Shown: positions 1-11,993 of the stretch, in pieces | Position numbering within the stretch: position 1 is the first letter of the stretch | Layout of the letters: each line of letters starts with the position of its first letter | From: Mugil cephalus | Taxonomy: Eukaryota; Chordata; Actinopteri; Mugiliformes; Mugilidae | Reading direction: 5' to 3' | Length of the DNA stretch: 64,000 bases | Assembly (NCBI RefSeq): GCF_022458985.1 | Contig: NC_061778.1 | Coordinates: forward strand, 3,799,501 to 3,863,500 | Program-made: the position numbers and the translations under genes | The notes under the pieces: generated by a model | What the model saw: only the letters and a program-made list of their open reading frames with translations | Database searches by the model: none | Told to the model about the DNA's origin: nothing

Positions 1-516
1 TGCCGAGGCTCCCCAGCCGATGAAGAGTGACGCTCCCAGCTCCTTCTTCATGGAGGTCGTGATCATTGGGTTGTAGAACTCCTGGATGACGGTGTTTGCC
101 GTCCAGCAGATGGGGACGAGGCACAAAACCCCGGAGATGATGAAGACCACACCTGCAGCGATGCCGACCTTGGCTTTGGTCGTCTCTTCCTCCACGCAGT
201 TGGTGCACTTGCCCCCCGCGATAGCGAGGAGGATGCCCATGACGCCAATCAGGATGGAGATGACGGTGAGAGCGCGGGCGGCCTGGAGGTCCTGGGAAAG
301 GTTCAGCATGGAGTCGTAGACCTTGCACTGCATCTGGCCCGTGCTCTGGACCACGCAGGTCATCCAGATGCCCTCCCACGTCGTCTGGGCGGTGACGATG
401 CTCTGGCCGATGAAGGCCGTCACCCTCCACTGGGGTAGGATACAGGTAACAATTACCCCAATCCAGCCAATGATGCCCAGGGTGATGCCCAAAATCTGAA
501 AACCAGCCGACAACAT
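1..516 (-). CDS. Claudin (tight-junction protein), 5' part only, cut by the window edge
   Basis: Tetraspan tight-junction protein that forms paracellular strands in epithelia. Reading the minus strand from the ATG at 516-514 gives 172 uninterrupted codons to the window edge, so the last membrane segment and the PDZ-binding tail lie outside. The start [10 protein letters not shown] is typical of the claudin-3/4-like group. The first extracellular loop shows the family signature: W30, then G49-I50-W51 (GIW where many claudins have GLW), and C54 and C64. Three of the four membrane segments are visible. No intron is seen, as in the other claudins here. The residue before W30 is Q (PQW), whereas the other three copies have PMW. 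The gene is divergent to the three plus-strand claudins. Family is certain; the exact paralogue cannot be named without a tree. Confidence 0.95.
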   Translation of the reverse strand, partial: MLSAGFQILGITLGIIGWIGVIVTCILPQWRVTAFIGQSIVTAQTTWEGIWMTCVVQSTGQMQCKVYDSMLNLSQDLQAARALTVISILIGVMGILLAIAGGKCTNCVEEETTKAKVGIAAGVVFIISGVLCLVPICWTANTVIQEFYNPMITTSMKKELGASLFIGWGASA

Positions 517-643
517 GTCTCCTGTAGAAAGCTTCTTGCAGTCGTCCAAAGAAAAAAGAAATAACAGTCCGTGAAGTGGTGTTTTTCTAAGTGTCGCTTT
601 AGATCTCCAAGAGTAAATGTGTTTGGCTTAGGTTGCAACGGGT

Positions 644-651
644 CTTTTATA
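644..651 (-). promoter_or_regulatory. TATA box of the minus-strand claudin
   Basis: The minus strand reads TATAAAAG here, about 130 bases upstream of the ATG at 516. A start site 25-30 bases downstream would give a 5' UTR of roughly 100 bases. All four claudins in the window have a TATA-like box at a similar distance. Confidence 0.7.
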
Positions 652-699
652 CACAACTCAGGAGGGGCTTGACATGTGAACACAGTCACACCGGGCTGT

Positions 700-707
700 G
701 ACGTCAG
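700..707. promoter_or_regulatory. Full palindromic CRE (TGACGTCA) upstream of the first claudin
   Basis: A perfect TGACGTCA palindrome lies about 50 bases upstream of the TATA box of the minus-strand claudin. This is a usual distance for a working CREB/ATF site. The octamer is seen; its function is inferred. The same octamer elsewhere in the window (3155, 31506, 59597) has no such promoter context. Confidence 0.4.
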
Positions 708-2330
708 CGCCCTCGCCCCCACTCCCCACACCAGGCATGTGTCATCATGTCAGTGGTTTTTGTCAGTTAACAGGCACAAGTGGAAGAAGAACACAGTGAC
801 TCACCGGTATTCAGCTCAACATAGCAGGAAAAAAAAAAAAAAGCATCAGCCACACCCTGAAAGTATTGGTATTGGGGTATTTTTTTTTTTTTTACTTTGT
901 TGCCCACCGGGTGCCATGGTAACGGTGACACGTCGCTGGTGTAGGAAGTTTTTAGAGCAGGTGAGTTTGTGACGTAATTATTTTGCATCTGTTTTGATCG
1001 AGTGATTTAATTGATTTACTGAATATCTCAAACACAGTAAAGTCACAACTAGTTTACTGACATTGTCTGATCATTAGGTCTGAATACGATACGTGTAGTG
1101 ACAATATATTAGTATTTAAGTGCATGGAAAGCACATATTTTTGACGTTCAAAGGTGAAATGCAGCTCGAGACTTGATTCACTTATAGTATATAGTAATTT
1201 TCATTAAATTACTTCACTGCTCTACAGCTCTGGCAAGGACAAGTTCAAGAAAACATAAGTTTTGTCACAAACATAAAGAAGTAAAGAGCTTCATCCCCAC
1301 AGCCATATCTGCCCTGAACAACCATCATATCTCTCATGCAACTGTTTGTAATATTTGTGCCGGGTTTTATATGTTCCTATAAGTCCCGTGCGCGCAAACT
1401 GTAAAGCAATAAAGCCTGAAGTACTCATACGAATCAGCATGAACGGAAAGTAAATAAGCTGCAAAGAAAGAGAAGAGGAATCAAAGCTGACCTTGCACTG
1501 ATGAAGAGCTGCTGTGTTCTCCTGCAGGTTTTTCCTCAGGAAAGAACTTTACAGTCCAGGCGCCGCTCGAGTTATCGATAGATTTCCACGGCGGCGAGAG
1601 GACGTCAGGAGGGGAGATGTCGGGGAAATAGCGAACATCACGCCAAGTGAGTCCAGATGACAGACTGTCCCAAAAAGAGGGGATAGCGAGACGGGGGGGG
1701 GACACGGAGGCAGAGAGAGAATCAGATTGTTTCGGAAATGAATGGAGGCAGTGTTTAGGAGCCAGAACTGCCGTTAGGACTATAATACCTCTATTTTATC
1801 CGAGGTAGGTTCATTAAAGGTACTTGAGCCTGGCTATGGAGATTGGGTTCCACACACAAGGAGCCACGGAGGAATTTCCACAATTAAGACTGAGGAGAGA
1901 TGGTTTCAGTGCAAGCTCTCATGAGCCTTCCAGAGGCCACAGTCGGCAAAAACGGTCGCACACTTTCGGGAGTGTGGGTGGATTTTAGGACTTTTAAGAC
2001 GGAGGGAAAGGTGAAGTCGTGTTAAATGTAGGAAACAACCTTTAATAGCTTGTCAGAAGCTTTGAAAATTGATCTTCAACCCTTCAGTGCAGCTATGGTC
2101 ATATTTGCTACCACCAGAACAGAAGACATAGAAAACAAAATCAAAAAGGATCCACCCAAAGTGTCCCTATGGTTTAGTGATCGGACAGTTGGAGAAAATA
2201 CAATATACTCTCGGGAGTTCTGAGGGCAAATACTTTTCTGGTGTTGAAGCACTTTTGTAAACTTAAAACTATACCCAGTTAATGTTTGTCTTATTTAGAG
2301 CACAACTGCAGAGTTGGTGAGCCGGCGCAT
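708..2330. other. Intergenic DNA upstream of the first claudin, no gene seen
   Basis: There are homopolymer A and T runs near 829-842 and 879-892, then unremarkable AT-rich sequence. No ORF here resembles a known protein and no repeat family was recognised. Part of it may serve as a regulatory region for the divergent claudins. Confidence 0.4.
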
Positions 2331-2612
2331 AAGCTATTTTTGTGATATATGTGTATATTATGTATCTGTTTGCATGTATACTATATATATTATTTATTTT
2401 TTATTGTGTTTTAATTTCTGTGTTTTTTATTTTCCTTATGTGTCCTTACAGTATCATATACTGTACTGTGTCTATATTATAATCACTTAGTATCTATATA
2501 TTATGGTTATTAACAGTCTTTTTATTTAATGTCCTGTGGTGCTGTTACACCAGGTAAAATTCCTGTGTACATTTTGCCAATAAAGAGATTCTTATTCTGA
2601 TCTGATGAAACA
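2330..2612 (+). repeat. LINE 3' tail (L2/Maui-like) remnant
   Basis: An AT-rich stretch ends in a segment about a gained base pair count of 'gtaaaattcctgtg' followed by AATAAAG and a short 'attctgat'-type tail at 2579-2605. This ending is characteristic of 5'-truncated L2-like retrotransposon copies in fish genomes. No reverse-transcriptase coding remains. The family is assigned from memory of the 3' end only. Confidence 0.5.
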
Positions 2613-2924
2613 CAGTGTGTTTAACTGTGCCAGAAAAAAAGAAAAAAAAACTCAAACTCATAACAAAGAGTTCAGGTCTCCAGAAGGCAACAGTTCAAGT
2701 TTTGCAGCAAACGCTACGAGACTCGACTCCAGGAGACCGTGAGAAAACGCCGGAAGGAGAAGAAGTGACATGTGTCGACAAGAACTCTGAGGCAAGGCAT
2801 CAACGGCTGCGTTTTGCCTCTCGCTCAGCAAAAGGTCCAGCAGTTATACCGGCTGGATCCTTTTCAGTGCCTGGAGGGAACAGCTCAGGATTTAGTTCTT
2901 TAACTTTATTAAGTTAATGGAGTT

Positions 2925-4490
2925 AATGTTTATTACAATTCCCCCGTTTATATGAACCAAACTTGCGGATTGGTTTTTAAAATAGGAGGAATTATATCAT
3001 ATTAAATCCAGTGTTAATGCTCAGTTACTTTCAGTGAAACTGTTTATATGTTGTGGTGTGTGGGTTTCTGATGAGCTAAAAATAAAAAAACCCACAAAAA
3101 AAAAAAACCCCAACACATTCAATTATCTGTGTATCTTAACGTCAAGTGTGCGTGTGACGTCATCACAGCGAGCCCTGAGGACATCGTCCCGGTACAGTCA
3201 CAGTTTCAGTAGACAAGTTAAGGACACCGAATGCCTTTGTGGTTCATGCGTGTCGCTTGACTCAACACCACATGATATGAAGTGGAAAATGAGGCAATTA
3301 GAGCTCAGCAGTGGAGCGGACGTGGTGATTTTAAAGCTGGGATTAAACGATAGGGACATATTCTGTTCATTTATATTGTGTTGTAGAGTTTTCTATCTTT
3401 GTGTGTGTGTCTGTGACATGGGAGAGGATGCGTGGTTCGGCCTGGGGGACTTCCAGTTTAGTTTGTGTACAATAGAGATTTCACGAGAGACAGAGATTTC
3501 TTTTGTGGTTTCAAAGCAAAGGGACGATTTATATTATCATTTATTTAACGTTTTACTTTGAAATCACCACTTCACAAGCTTTGACACACTGAACTAAATG
3601 AGATTTAATAGTTTTTTTTTTAGCAACACACAGCTGATGAGATTAAAAAAAAAAGAAGAAGATACAGAGAGATTTCAAAAACCTACAGTGAAATAACTTC
3701 TACCTGCAGCACCTCCTCCTTAAAACTGGTCAGACTGGCTCCCACTCCCACGGCAGGTGAATGTTTACCGAGGACATGGTGCAAGTCGCTACATGCTTGT
3801 TCCCTGGAAATGATCCAGTCAAGTTGCAGCACCTGCTGCAAAAGTGCTAAACTCCTTAAGTAATCGGGCGTGGATCCAAACATCCCATGTCCTGTCTGTT
3901 ATTTACAGATAAAGTGTTTAACTCATTCCATCAAGCAAACCAGTAACTAAAAGTTGAGTCACTCTCAAACGTATCTTTATTTTATTTTTTGTTTCACTTT
4001 GACTCTATTCATATTGAATGTAAGAAGAGTTAGTTGAACATCTTCTAATGAAGTCCCGCCCGAGGCTTATCAGACCTCAGCCTGTGTTTGAGCGGCCTCC
4101 TACTACCTCAACTCCTTTACTTTCAACCAGAACCAGCTGCTTATTGCTGCTGAGGTCTGTGAAGGTTCTCATTCATCCAGGTCATGGTTTATATCCAAAA
4201 GGAGTTTTGTTTCGTTTTTTTAAAAAAAGGCAACTGAAACCTGCATGGATTTGAGAAGACGTTTCATCCAAGTAGCTTCTTCAGTTCTAAGAAACTGGTG
4301 CAGGAGTTGAGATTTCAAAAACCATCAGAAAGTTGCTTTCTACAGACACAAGTCATCAGTTTCCAGTTTCTGATTTAAACCTCAACTTCCCACCAGCCTG
4401 AACTCTACCACGTGTTTTTAATGGCCTTAAAGGTTATTACACTTCCCTGTTTACAAGAACCAAACCAGCAGATTGGTTTCTAATATTCAG
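2925..4490 (+). repeat. Pair of related ~55-bp segments (2929-2985 and 4433-4487) and a fish dispersed-repeat fragment
   Basis: The segments at 2929-2985 and 4433-4487 align over about 55 bases and share a core 'gattggttt' preceded by 'gaaccaaac'. They look like parts of one diverged repeat. Between them, about 4155-4290, lies a stretch containing 'attcatccaggtcatgg' and 'agaagacgtttcatccaag'. I recognise this as a very common teleost interspersed repeat of uncertain class. No gene is supported here. The open frame at 3034-3561 has no protein-like character. Confidence 0.45.
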
Positions 4491-4636
4491 CATGTTTGTG
4501 GGTTTGTGTTTTTTGCACAATAATCTGCCTTTTTTGTGCTGCCTATCATAGACTAATTCCCCCAATGTCTACATTCGCTGGGCCTAGCGATTAAATTACA
4601 AATGTTTTAGCATTTTTGAAATTCCATGCCCACACA

Positions 4637-4651
4637 GTCGCCCCCTAGTGG
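4637..4651 (-). promoter_or_regulatory. CTCF-like motif
   Basis: The minus strand reads CCACTAGGGGGCGAC, matching the vertebrate CTCF core CCASYAGRKGGCRSY at 14 of 15 positions. It sits between the divergent claudins at 516 and 7207. Binding is inferred from sequence only. Confidence 0.45.
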
Positions 4652-5491
4652 TGGTAAACTACCTCCTCCACCATCACCACTTCAAAAGTTTATTCAGTCT
4701 GTTGCCGTTCGCTCAGCATAAAGAGAGAGAAAGATTTAATATGGGTACAAAATATATAAGTTTCCTTACATGCAACTCATGTAATATGAGTAATATGATG
4801 AGTTTTTTACACAACCCAACACAGACAGTGTTGTTCTACATACTGCACCTTGGCACCTGTGCACTTGTTGTTCTCACGTACATTTGTATCACGTGTCTAA
4901 TAATAACAAGTGTTTCCGTGGCAACAGCTGGCAGCTGGCGGGCTAATGAAAAATGCATTGCCAGCATTCATGTGTTTGAATTGCGTTTCGATATATATCT
5001 CGCTTTGAATCGCCTTCCTTCCGGGAGCATCCAGTCGTATCCAGTTATACGTGACCTCATCTGATAATCAGGGGAGTTGTGATGTTTCTCAGAATCCAGT
5101 TGTCACAGGCTGCATGACACATGTGAGTTTTATTTCTCTGAAGAGGAACTCCCTAATACTGAGTACTGCAGGTACACGGATTGCCGCAACCTGCTCATTC
5201 AAGTTTAAAAGCAGGTAAACAACGGGGGGTCGGTTTTGTTAGCTCCGAGCACTGGGCTCATTTTAAGATTTTTAGAAAAAAAGGGAAATAAATACGGAGG
5301 AAATAAGAACACAATGAAAAAAAACAAATTGCATACACAGAACAATAACACAATGAACTTAAGTGTTCAGTGTAAGAGGAACGTTTATTGTGTCATATCA
5401 AAAGCACACGATTCATACTATTAGACACAACCTAGACTCTCCGACAAGGTGTGTCCTGCAAATCCAGTCAGACACAACGTGCACATTTCTA

Positions 5492-5520
5492 CTAGTAGTA
5501 GTAGTAGTAGTGGTGGTGGT
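5492..5520 (+). repeat. Trinucleotide microsatellite (TAG)n/(TGG)n
   Basis: Short tandem run of TAG units followed by TGG units, in intergenic DNA between the divergent claudins. Confidence 0.85.
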
Positions 5521-5835
5521 GTCTCCCCCTGCCTGTAACAACATGAATTAAACAGTATAATCCTCAAGCTTTTGTGTTGTTCAGGGCGTTGTCAGTGCAG
5601 CTGTGTGTAGTGTCTGCTGTGATTCAGGCTGAATGGGTTTGAATTGAATCATAATACTTAATCTGAGGGAATGACGTGCTCATTTTCTTATAAATGCTCA
5701 ATGCCACAGTAATGCTCCGAAAGCTTAACTTCCTCTCAGGCGTGTGTGGGAGGACGGGAGGAGAAGGTTGTGTGTACACTACAGACCAAACGTTTGGAAG
5801 AAACTTCAAGCTTCTGTTCACAATGCCTTTCTCAT

Positions 5836-6016
5836 GTTACCAGACCGACTGAGTAAATGTCAGCGAAAGAAAAGAAGAAGGGCTTAGTTTTGGGGTCGAG
5901 AAGATTTGCAAGAGTCGCAACTTCAGTGCAAAAGTAAAAAAACAACAAAAAAACAAATCACAGTTTGCATTATTCACTTTAACTCTTTGGCTTTTGAGAG
6001 TCTGCAGACAAATATC
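5836..6016 (+). repeat. Dispersed or duplicated intergenic repeat, copy 1 of 2
   Basis: This segment shares a nearly identical block of about 160 bases with 13350-13520. Shared landmarks are 'gtcagcgaaagaaaagaag', 'gagaagatttgcaagagtc' and 'cttcagtgcaaaagtaaaa'. Similarity continues more weakly upstream of both copies (around 5770 and 13195). Both copies are in claudin intergenic DNA in the same orientation, so this is either a mobile element or a trace of segmental duplication within the cluster. Confidence 0.75.
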
Positions 6017-7035
6017 TCTTGTGGAACGAGCGCCTCGTATAGATCAGTGAACCACGAGATTACAGGGATGCTCATCTCGACCACTCACCTCTGGCGACCT
6101 CGGTTATTAATTAGAGGAAAGCTTTTGGTGGCACAGCCCCAAAAGTCCATCAGATAAACGGGTGTATCAGGTTAGTAGAGAGTATTCACTTATTCTTTGA
6201 TCAGTGTGACCATAGAGAGCTGTTTTCTGAATGTTAAATAAAGACCATTCTTGTCTGTTTGTGCTTCAATGTTTCCAGTTTTTGGTATAAAACATAAAAT
6301 GAGCCTCCACTTGTATTTTTTTTTTTTAAGATGAGGAAAAAAAGCGCCATCTTTCCTTTGAGGCAGCCTCAGAAAAAAAAAAAAAGTCATCAGATACAAA
6401 GGGGGTATTTGAGAGGATTAGTTACACAACACCTACCATTAAGTCCAAAGTATGTATTTAAGATTTAGAGTTTTTGCCGTGGTGTGCATCACGGAAACTT
6501 AAAAGAGTGTCGTCTCCTTTATGCACTCTGTTGTTCTCAGTGTGAATAAAATAATAAAATGCTGCCTCAAAGGAGAAGATTCTTACTGAGACCTGACTTC
6601 TTCCCAGACGGGATTATGTGGCCGACCACCAAAAAAAAAACTAAAAACAAAGAATGTCATTGTTTTTCTGGAGCTCTCATTCAGTGCGTGATTCAGCTTT
6701 TTGTTCCACATCACAGATACATAGATTCACATGTTCACGCTAATTCAAACAAAAAAAATAACATAAAAATGTGTAAGAAATGTTGAGGCAACAGCCTCTA
6801 AATGTTGAATATAAATGAGAGTTTTCGTTCAGTTTGGGGACAATACTTCTTTCCAATGTTATCACAGAAAAAAGGCAAGTTCAGGAGCTACATTTTTTCA
6901 TTTCAGGTGTTTTCTACATAACATTAATTCCAGTTTTCTACAAATCGGTGCAGATGCATCCCCCCTGTGCAAGTCTAATTTGAAGGTAAACATGATGCCA
7001 CCTTAAACTGACTCCACCTTCAGTCGTCTAAGCTG

Positions 7036-7042
7036 TATAAAG
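7036..7042 (+). promoter_or_regulatory. TATA box of the second claudin
   Basis: TATAAAG lies 171 bases upstream of the ATG at 7207, followed by a CT-rich stretch (about 7048-7075) where transcription probably begins. Confidence 0.65.
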
Positions 7043-7206
7043 AATCAGTTTCTCCCTCTCTCTTTCTCTCTCCCTAAAAGTCTTAGGCAGGACTTTGAGC
7101 GACAGAGATCCGATATCGCCTTCATCTCAGGAGGGTTGAGCCTGTGGACACAGAGGGCCCTTCTATCCCACAGAGCCCGGCTCCTTCTCCATCCCCGGCT
7201 CTAACC

Positions 7207-7881
7207 ATGTACTCCACCGGCTTGGAGATCCTCGGGATCATCCTGGCTGTGGCCGGCTGGCTGGGGGTGATGGTCACCTGCGGCCTGCCCATGTGGAGGG
7301 TGGCGGCCTACATCGGCCAGAACATCGTCATCTCCCAGGTGATCTGGGAGGGCTTGTGGATGGACTGTTCGGTGCAGAGCACGGGTCAGATGCACTGCAA
7401 GGTGCACGACTCCATGCTGGGGCTGCCGGTGGACCTGCAGGCGGCCCGCGCCTTGGTCATCGTCTCCATGGTGCTGAGCATCGCAGGCATCGGCCTGTCC
7501 GTGGCCGGCGCCAAGTGCACCAACTGCAGCCGGGACGTGAGCAGCAAACCGCGGCTCATGGTGGCCGCCGGGGTGACCTTCATGGTGGCGGGGCTGCTGC
7601 TGCTGGTGGCCGTGTCGTGGACGGCCCACGCCATCGTCCTGGGCTTCTATGACCCGATGCTGGAGGAGACGGGGAAGAGGGAGTTCGGTAACGCTCTGTA
7701 TTTCGGATGGGCTTCCTCGTGCCTGCTCATTCTAGGGGGGGCCCTGCTCTGCTGCTCCTGTCCGCCCAAATCTGCTGCGGCACCGAGAGGCGGCGGCGGC
7801 GGCTCTGCGGCTTCCCGGGTGGACTACTCAGCCGTCAAACCTCTGTCAGTCAATGGATACACCAGGAGAGACTATGTATGA
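7207..7881 (+). CDS. Claudin, 224 aa, single exon
   Basis: Complete tight-junction claudin. The ATG at 7207 is chosen because MYSTGLEILG aligns with the family N-terminus; upstream in-frame codons have no ATG and look like 5' UTR. Four membrane segments lie near residues 8-28, 80-100, 117-140 and 160-185. The loop-1 signature is intact: W30, G49-L50-W51, C54, C64. The C-terminus ends in DYV, a PDZ-binding motif for ZO proteins. Its protein is the most diverged of the four: loop 1 has H63 and SVQST where the others have VVQST, and the cytoplasmic tail carries a run of glycines (about residues 199-203) between alanine-rich segments. It has its own TATA box and an AATAAA at 8069. The next claudin in the same direction starts 4.1 kb downstream. 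The paralogue number is not resolvable here. Confidence 0.96.
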   Translation: MYSTGLEILGIILAVAGWLGVMVTCGLPMWRVAAYIGQNIVISQVIWEGLWMDCSVQSTGQMHCKVHDSMLGLPVDLQAARALVIVSMVLSIAGIGLSVAGAKCTNCSRDVSSKPRLMVAAGVTFMVAGLLLLVAVSWTAHAIVLGFYDPMLEETGKREFGNALYFGWASSCLLILGGALLCCSCPPKSAAAPRGGGGGSAASRVDYSAVKPLSVNGYTRRDYV

Positions 7882-8068
7882 ACGTGTGATGGCGATATGA
7901 TGACCAGCGATAAATAATCTGTGGTTAGTAGATGGACTTTAAGTATGGATGAATGTTTCATGTTGAGCATCTCTTGTTTTGCTTTCAACTATGAGCTTTT
8001 AACTTGTTTAGTTTCATCTTCAGAAACTCAGCAATTTCTGACTAAAGCACGTTTTTTACCACACTGTA

Positions 8069-8074
8069 AATAAA
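8069..8074 (+). terminator. Polyadenylation signal of the second claudin
   Basis: AATAAA about 190 bases after the stop codon, followed by a T-rich and GT-containing stretch. It implies a short 3' UTR. Confidence 0.65.
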
Positions 8075-8099
8075 GGAGAAAAACTTTTCAAGAATTGTT

Positions 8100-10000
8100 C
8101 CATTGTTAAGTTTTGTTCAAAGAGGAGACACGGTTTGTAACTGTGCTCTTTTCAGGCCACAAAGATCTTTGGTATGCAGAGGCAGGAACGCACGCCAGCT
8201 GTAGAGGTCAGCAGCGTCCGACCAATAAGAGCAGCGCCGGTGCATGCCAAATTTTGGTATTTTATTTCAATGCAAATGGAGGAAAAGGCACAAAGGGTTG
8301 CTTTGTTTCCAAAGAGCACCTTATGCTTCCCTGCCAGTGTAGCACCGTCCTCCATTTGCAAAGTGAAACTGAGTCAGAGATAAAAGTGTCCACCTGCGAG
8401 GGGACGTAACCTGGACTGTAACCGAGTCCGGGCCGAGCCACAAAGACCCCATTGATCTGCTGCTGTGCAAACTGTTTGCCCCCCTCCTCAGGTGGGACTC
8501 GCTCAGGAGAAACTGTGTCGAGCAGCGCGACGTGTGGAAAATGCGATTTGAAAAATAACAAACGGGTAAAATGATAATAAGGATAAACTGGATTCATGAC
8601 AGAACGTTGATCATTTACAGACTGAAACCAAAAATCTCAGAAGTCATCAATCCTTAACAAACACGACGCCACCACAATATGTAGTTTGTGCATTAAATCT
8701 ACAAATTAGTTCTCTTGGTTTACAAGAACTACTGAAAAATCATTTTCTTTGACCCGAGCAGCGAGGTTAATGATCCAAGGAACTGGCTTCTAAATATGCA
8801 GGAAACTCCCCCAGGTCAGACCACAGGTTCTCGCAGATTGTGTTACCGTGAAACAGTCCTCCTCCAGACAACATTACACAGCACCAACACCCCCTCCCCC
8901 CTTCAGGGGAGTTGCATCAGTGTGATTACTCTCGATATAGAGGCTGAAACATGTAGGAGTGAACAAGCATGAACGCAACGTGGAGTGACTCAGAATCTGA
9001 AAATAATCTTGTGTGTTTGCACAAATTCAGTAGCGAAGCAGCTTGTCTTTTTAAGTCTCTTCCTTCCTGGTGAACTGATGAGGGATTTTAGGGGGATTTT
9101 CTTTGTGAGACATATTCAATAAAGCTGGACATCCTGATGCAGTGACCTTCAGAATAAGGACGCTGATAAGAAAGCGCCCTTCCCCACCGATCCAGGTTCA
9201 CAATAGTATCAGCTCCTCGCATGTTTGCCCATTCTCTCCGTGCGTGACTTTTCCATGAAATCACCACTAGAAGCAGGTCTACTTCCTGAGAGGAATGTCA
9301 ATGTCCATGAGGCTTCCACCCCGCGTGCTTACAGGGGGTTTGTGCTGTTTGCTTTGCAGCTCCCGCATGTGGTCTCGCTCAAAAACTTCCCACAGCGACC
9401 GGGAGGCAAAGTCTGCTGAACTATTTTGGGAAAATGTGGCAGCACACACCCGAACGCCACTGCGTAATATTTAATCATCCCTTGGCTTTAAGTGTTAAAC
9501 TGAGATCTGTGGACAAATGTCTGCAAAGTTCATCAGCAGTGACTGAACGGAGGCTACCTCTGTTTAAGGGCAGCGTGCTAAATAATGAGGTCATCCTTTA
9601 CAGCGATGGCTTGTGAGGATGTCACTAGTTCGGGTGCCACATACCAACACAATAACCTATAAGTTATGACAACTCCAGATTTTTGCCATTTGTTTTAGTG
9701 CAAAGAAGAACAAATAAATTAGGAGAATGTTTACATACAATAAACTATCCTTTAGAAAAATTTCTTAACCAAGTTTAGTGTTGTTTGTTTGTGTTGGGTC
9801 TCATTGGCTGCGCTTCCATTCCCCATAGAAATGTGCAAAACCTAAATATCGCAATAAAAAACACCTACATTTTGAAAAACCTCTTAAATATCTAAAGCTG
9901 AAAGATATTTATGCTTCCACGAGGAAGTTTTTCATACCTCAAAGTAAAGTCTTGTGTGATGAGAACTGAAGAGAATTATGGGATATGGCGACATGAGACT
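8100..10000. other. Intergenic DNA between claudins 2 and 3, no gene seen
   Basis: The open frames here (for example near 8113-8409 and 8262-8597) are short, have no recognisable motif and overlap one another on both strands. I see no convincing repeat family in this part. Confidence 0.4.
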
Positions 10001-10011
10001 TTACGATAGTT

Positions 10012-10190
10012 AGGCCGCTTTCACACCAGAGCTGTTGGGTTCTTTAAACGGACCAGAGTTTGCTTCATTTGCTTCGTTTGATCGGGTGTGAAAGCTCAAC
10101 CGAATTCAGGTGCGAACCAAACCAGTGAACTCTGGTCCGCTTGGAAACTTGGGTCTCGGTTCACTTGGTAGTGAAGTAAACAAGTAAAAA
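10012..10190 (+). repeat. Non-autonomous PIF/Harbinger-like terminal fragment
   Basis: The segment opens with 'ggccgctttcacaccagag'. It carries alternating 'ggaccagag', 'gtgtgaaag' and 'cggttcacttg' motifs that fold into imperfect hairpins. The same motif set occurs in the 24118-24330 element, which adjoins a Harbinger-type Myb-like relic. It is probably a MITE or solo end of the same superfamily. Confidence 0.5.
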
Positions 10191-10559
10191 CGAGACCAAA
10201 TTCAGGAAGCGACGCAATCACAGTGCGCCTTGTGTGGCGTTAACAATTGACAGCTGTTGTATTGAAGCTAAAACACAACTTGCTACTGGCTAACCTCCAC
10301 TTGTATTTTGTCAAGAACCCAACTTTTGTTTGAAATGCGACAGACACACATGTAGGACCTGGTCATGTTCTGTTATTGTTTTATGCTATTTGCACATTTA
10401 AAAACAATAAAAAACTTGAGGGAAAAAAGCACTTGTTATAACGGTAACGTTACTTATCAGTTACTGGTGCACAATCCCCAAAACAGCTAACGTCATATGG
10501 TGCTCCATGTTTACCGTTTGCATTCAGCGGCACTGACTGCCGACTTTCTGTACAGCAGT

Positions 10560-10995
10560 AACTTCCAGGTCTGAGCGATGAAGCCCATGCGGAAGTGCAA
10601 GACACTGCAGTTCATCAAGTGGCCACCAGAGGTTCCAAAAGGGGAGCAAATCCCTGTAGACCTCCATGTTAAAAAGCCCAACTTTACAGCCTTATTAGAC
10701 ATGTTTACAGCCTGGTACAAGCAACAATTCTGGTCTCAATGTTTTTTTTTTCACTATTCATGACAACTGTACGAGGAGTGAAGTTTTTTCTAATTCATTC
10801 TTTCATTTTTTTATTAAGGTTTAAAATTCTGCATAATTAAGGGCGTTCCCGCTTTGAGTGACAGGTAGTAGCCTGAGCTAACAAAACCAAAGTGTGGGTG
10901 GAGTAAAGCTCATCCAACATCTGACTTCGGGCTTCATTTTCAAGGTTCAGAATCCAATGGGTGACGTCACGATGGGTTCATCCGTAGTATGTACA
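10560..10995 (+). repeat. Teleost interspersed repeat, class uncertain
   Basis: The stretch contains 'ccctgtagacctccatgtta', 'tttacagcctggtacaa', 'gggcgttcccgctttgagtg' and 'ccaatgggtgacgtcacg'. I recognise these from memory as parts of a high-copy fish repeat. The open frame at 10578-10763 is a by-product of it, not a gene. A TGACGTCA octamer near 10962 belongs to the repeat. Confidence 0.5.
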
Positions 10996-11896
10996 GTCAA
11001 TTCTTTCCTTAGACGCGTTTCAGAAACTGCAGTAAGAAAACAGAACTGAACCAAATGACAAATGAATAAACTAAGTCCACGAGTCCTCTTGGTCAGAGCT
11101 CATTCGCAAAACACCTTTCAATGGAAACACGTACAAATCGAAATTTCAGAAATATTGCTTTTATTTCAGAAACGCAGCTAGTGTTGCGTTCTGTGTAATT
11201 TTCACAGTTTGCAAATTTATGCCAGATTTTACCGTGTTGGGCCACTTTTGGCCCACTGGTGGGCCGTACGTATGTTAGACACCTGTGCACTAGAGTTTGT
11301 AAATGGAATTATGATCTTCCACAAAAATTAATATGAAGTTGGTGTTTTTTTAATTTGTTTTTATCAAGTTCCTTGGAAGGATATACGTGCTCCACTTGAC
11401 ACTCTGAAATACACCCTTTCCCATTATCTACTCCCACTGGTTTCCCAATAACTATCCCACCTACACCGTGCCCCTCCTTTCCTGCCGCTCAGCTTCCAGT
11501 TCATGCAAACAACCATAATGTTATTCACGAGCCCTATTTTCAAACTATATTTATGACTTATTGTTGCCAAGATTCCTTTATTCTAGTCCTCCACTCACGA
11601 CCACAATGGGACACTTTCAGTCATTCATCCACTGGTTTTTACCGTCTCTGTTATCCTTTAACTTCTCTAGACACGAGACATCCAGACCCTCTGTTTACTC
11701 CCCCCTCACCCAAACAGATGGGAGAGCTACCGGGGCCGTGGAGGTTGAATGATTAAGCTCAGGCCGTTCACATGCCAAGGTTGACTTTTCTTTTTTTAGG
11801 TGCTGTTCAAAATGAGGTGGGACAGTAGATCATTCGAAATCCTCACCAGCCAATAACCAAGTGACTCCTCCTTCCAGTCTAAAGAAATCCGCTGCT

Positions 11897-11903
11897 TATA
11901 TGA
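11897..11903 (+). promoter_or_regulatory. TATA-like box of the third claudin
   Basis: TATATGA lies 97 bases upstream of the ATG at 11994. It is weaker than the other three boxes but in the expected place. Confidence 0.45.
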
Positions 11904-11993
11904 ACATCCAGCCCTCCGGAGCACATTCACTCTCACCACTTTTTGACCACCGAGACCGGACCGACGTCATCTGAACCCACGCGGAGCTCGGAC

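Noticed and set aside
3034..3561. 175-codon open frame in intergenic DNA
   Set aside because: Low-complexity K-rich and cysteine-valine-rich stretches from simple sequence, no domain, in a repeat-bearing area.
7201..7629. Open frame of 142 codons antisense to the second claudin (and similar ones at 12009-12557 and 14746-14976)
   Set aside because: These are shadows of GC-rich claudin coding DNA; the histidine/glycine-rich peptides have no domain.
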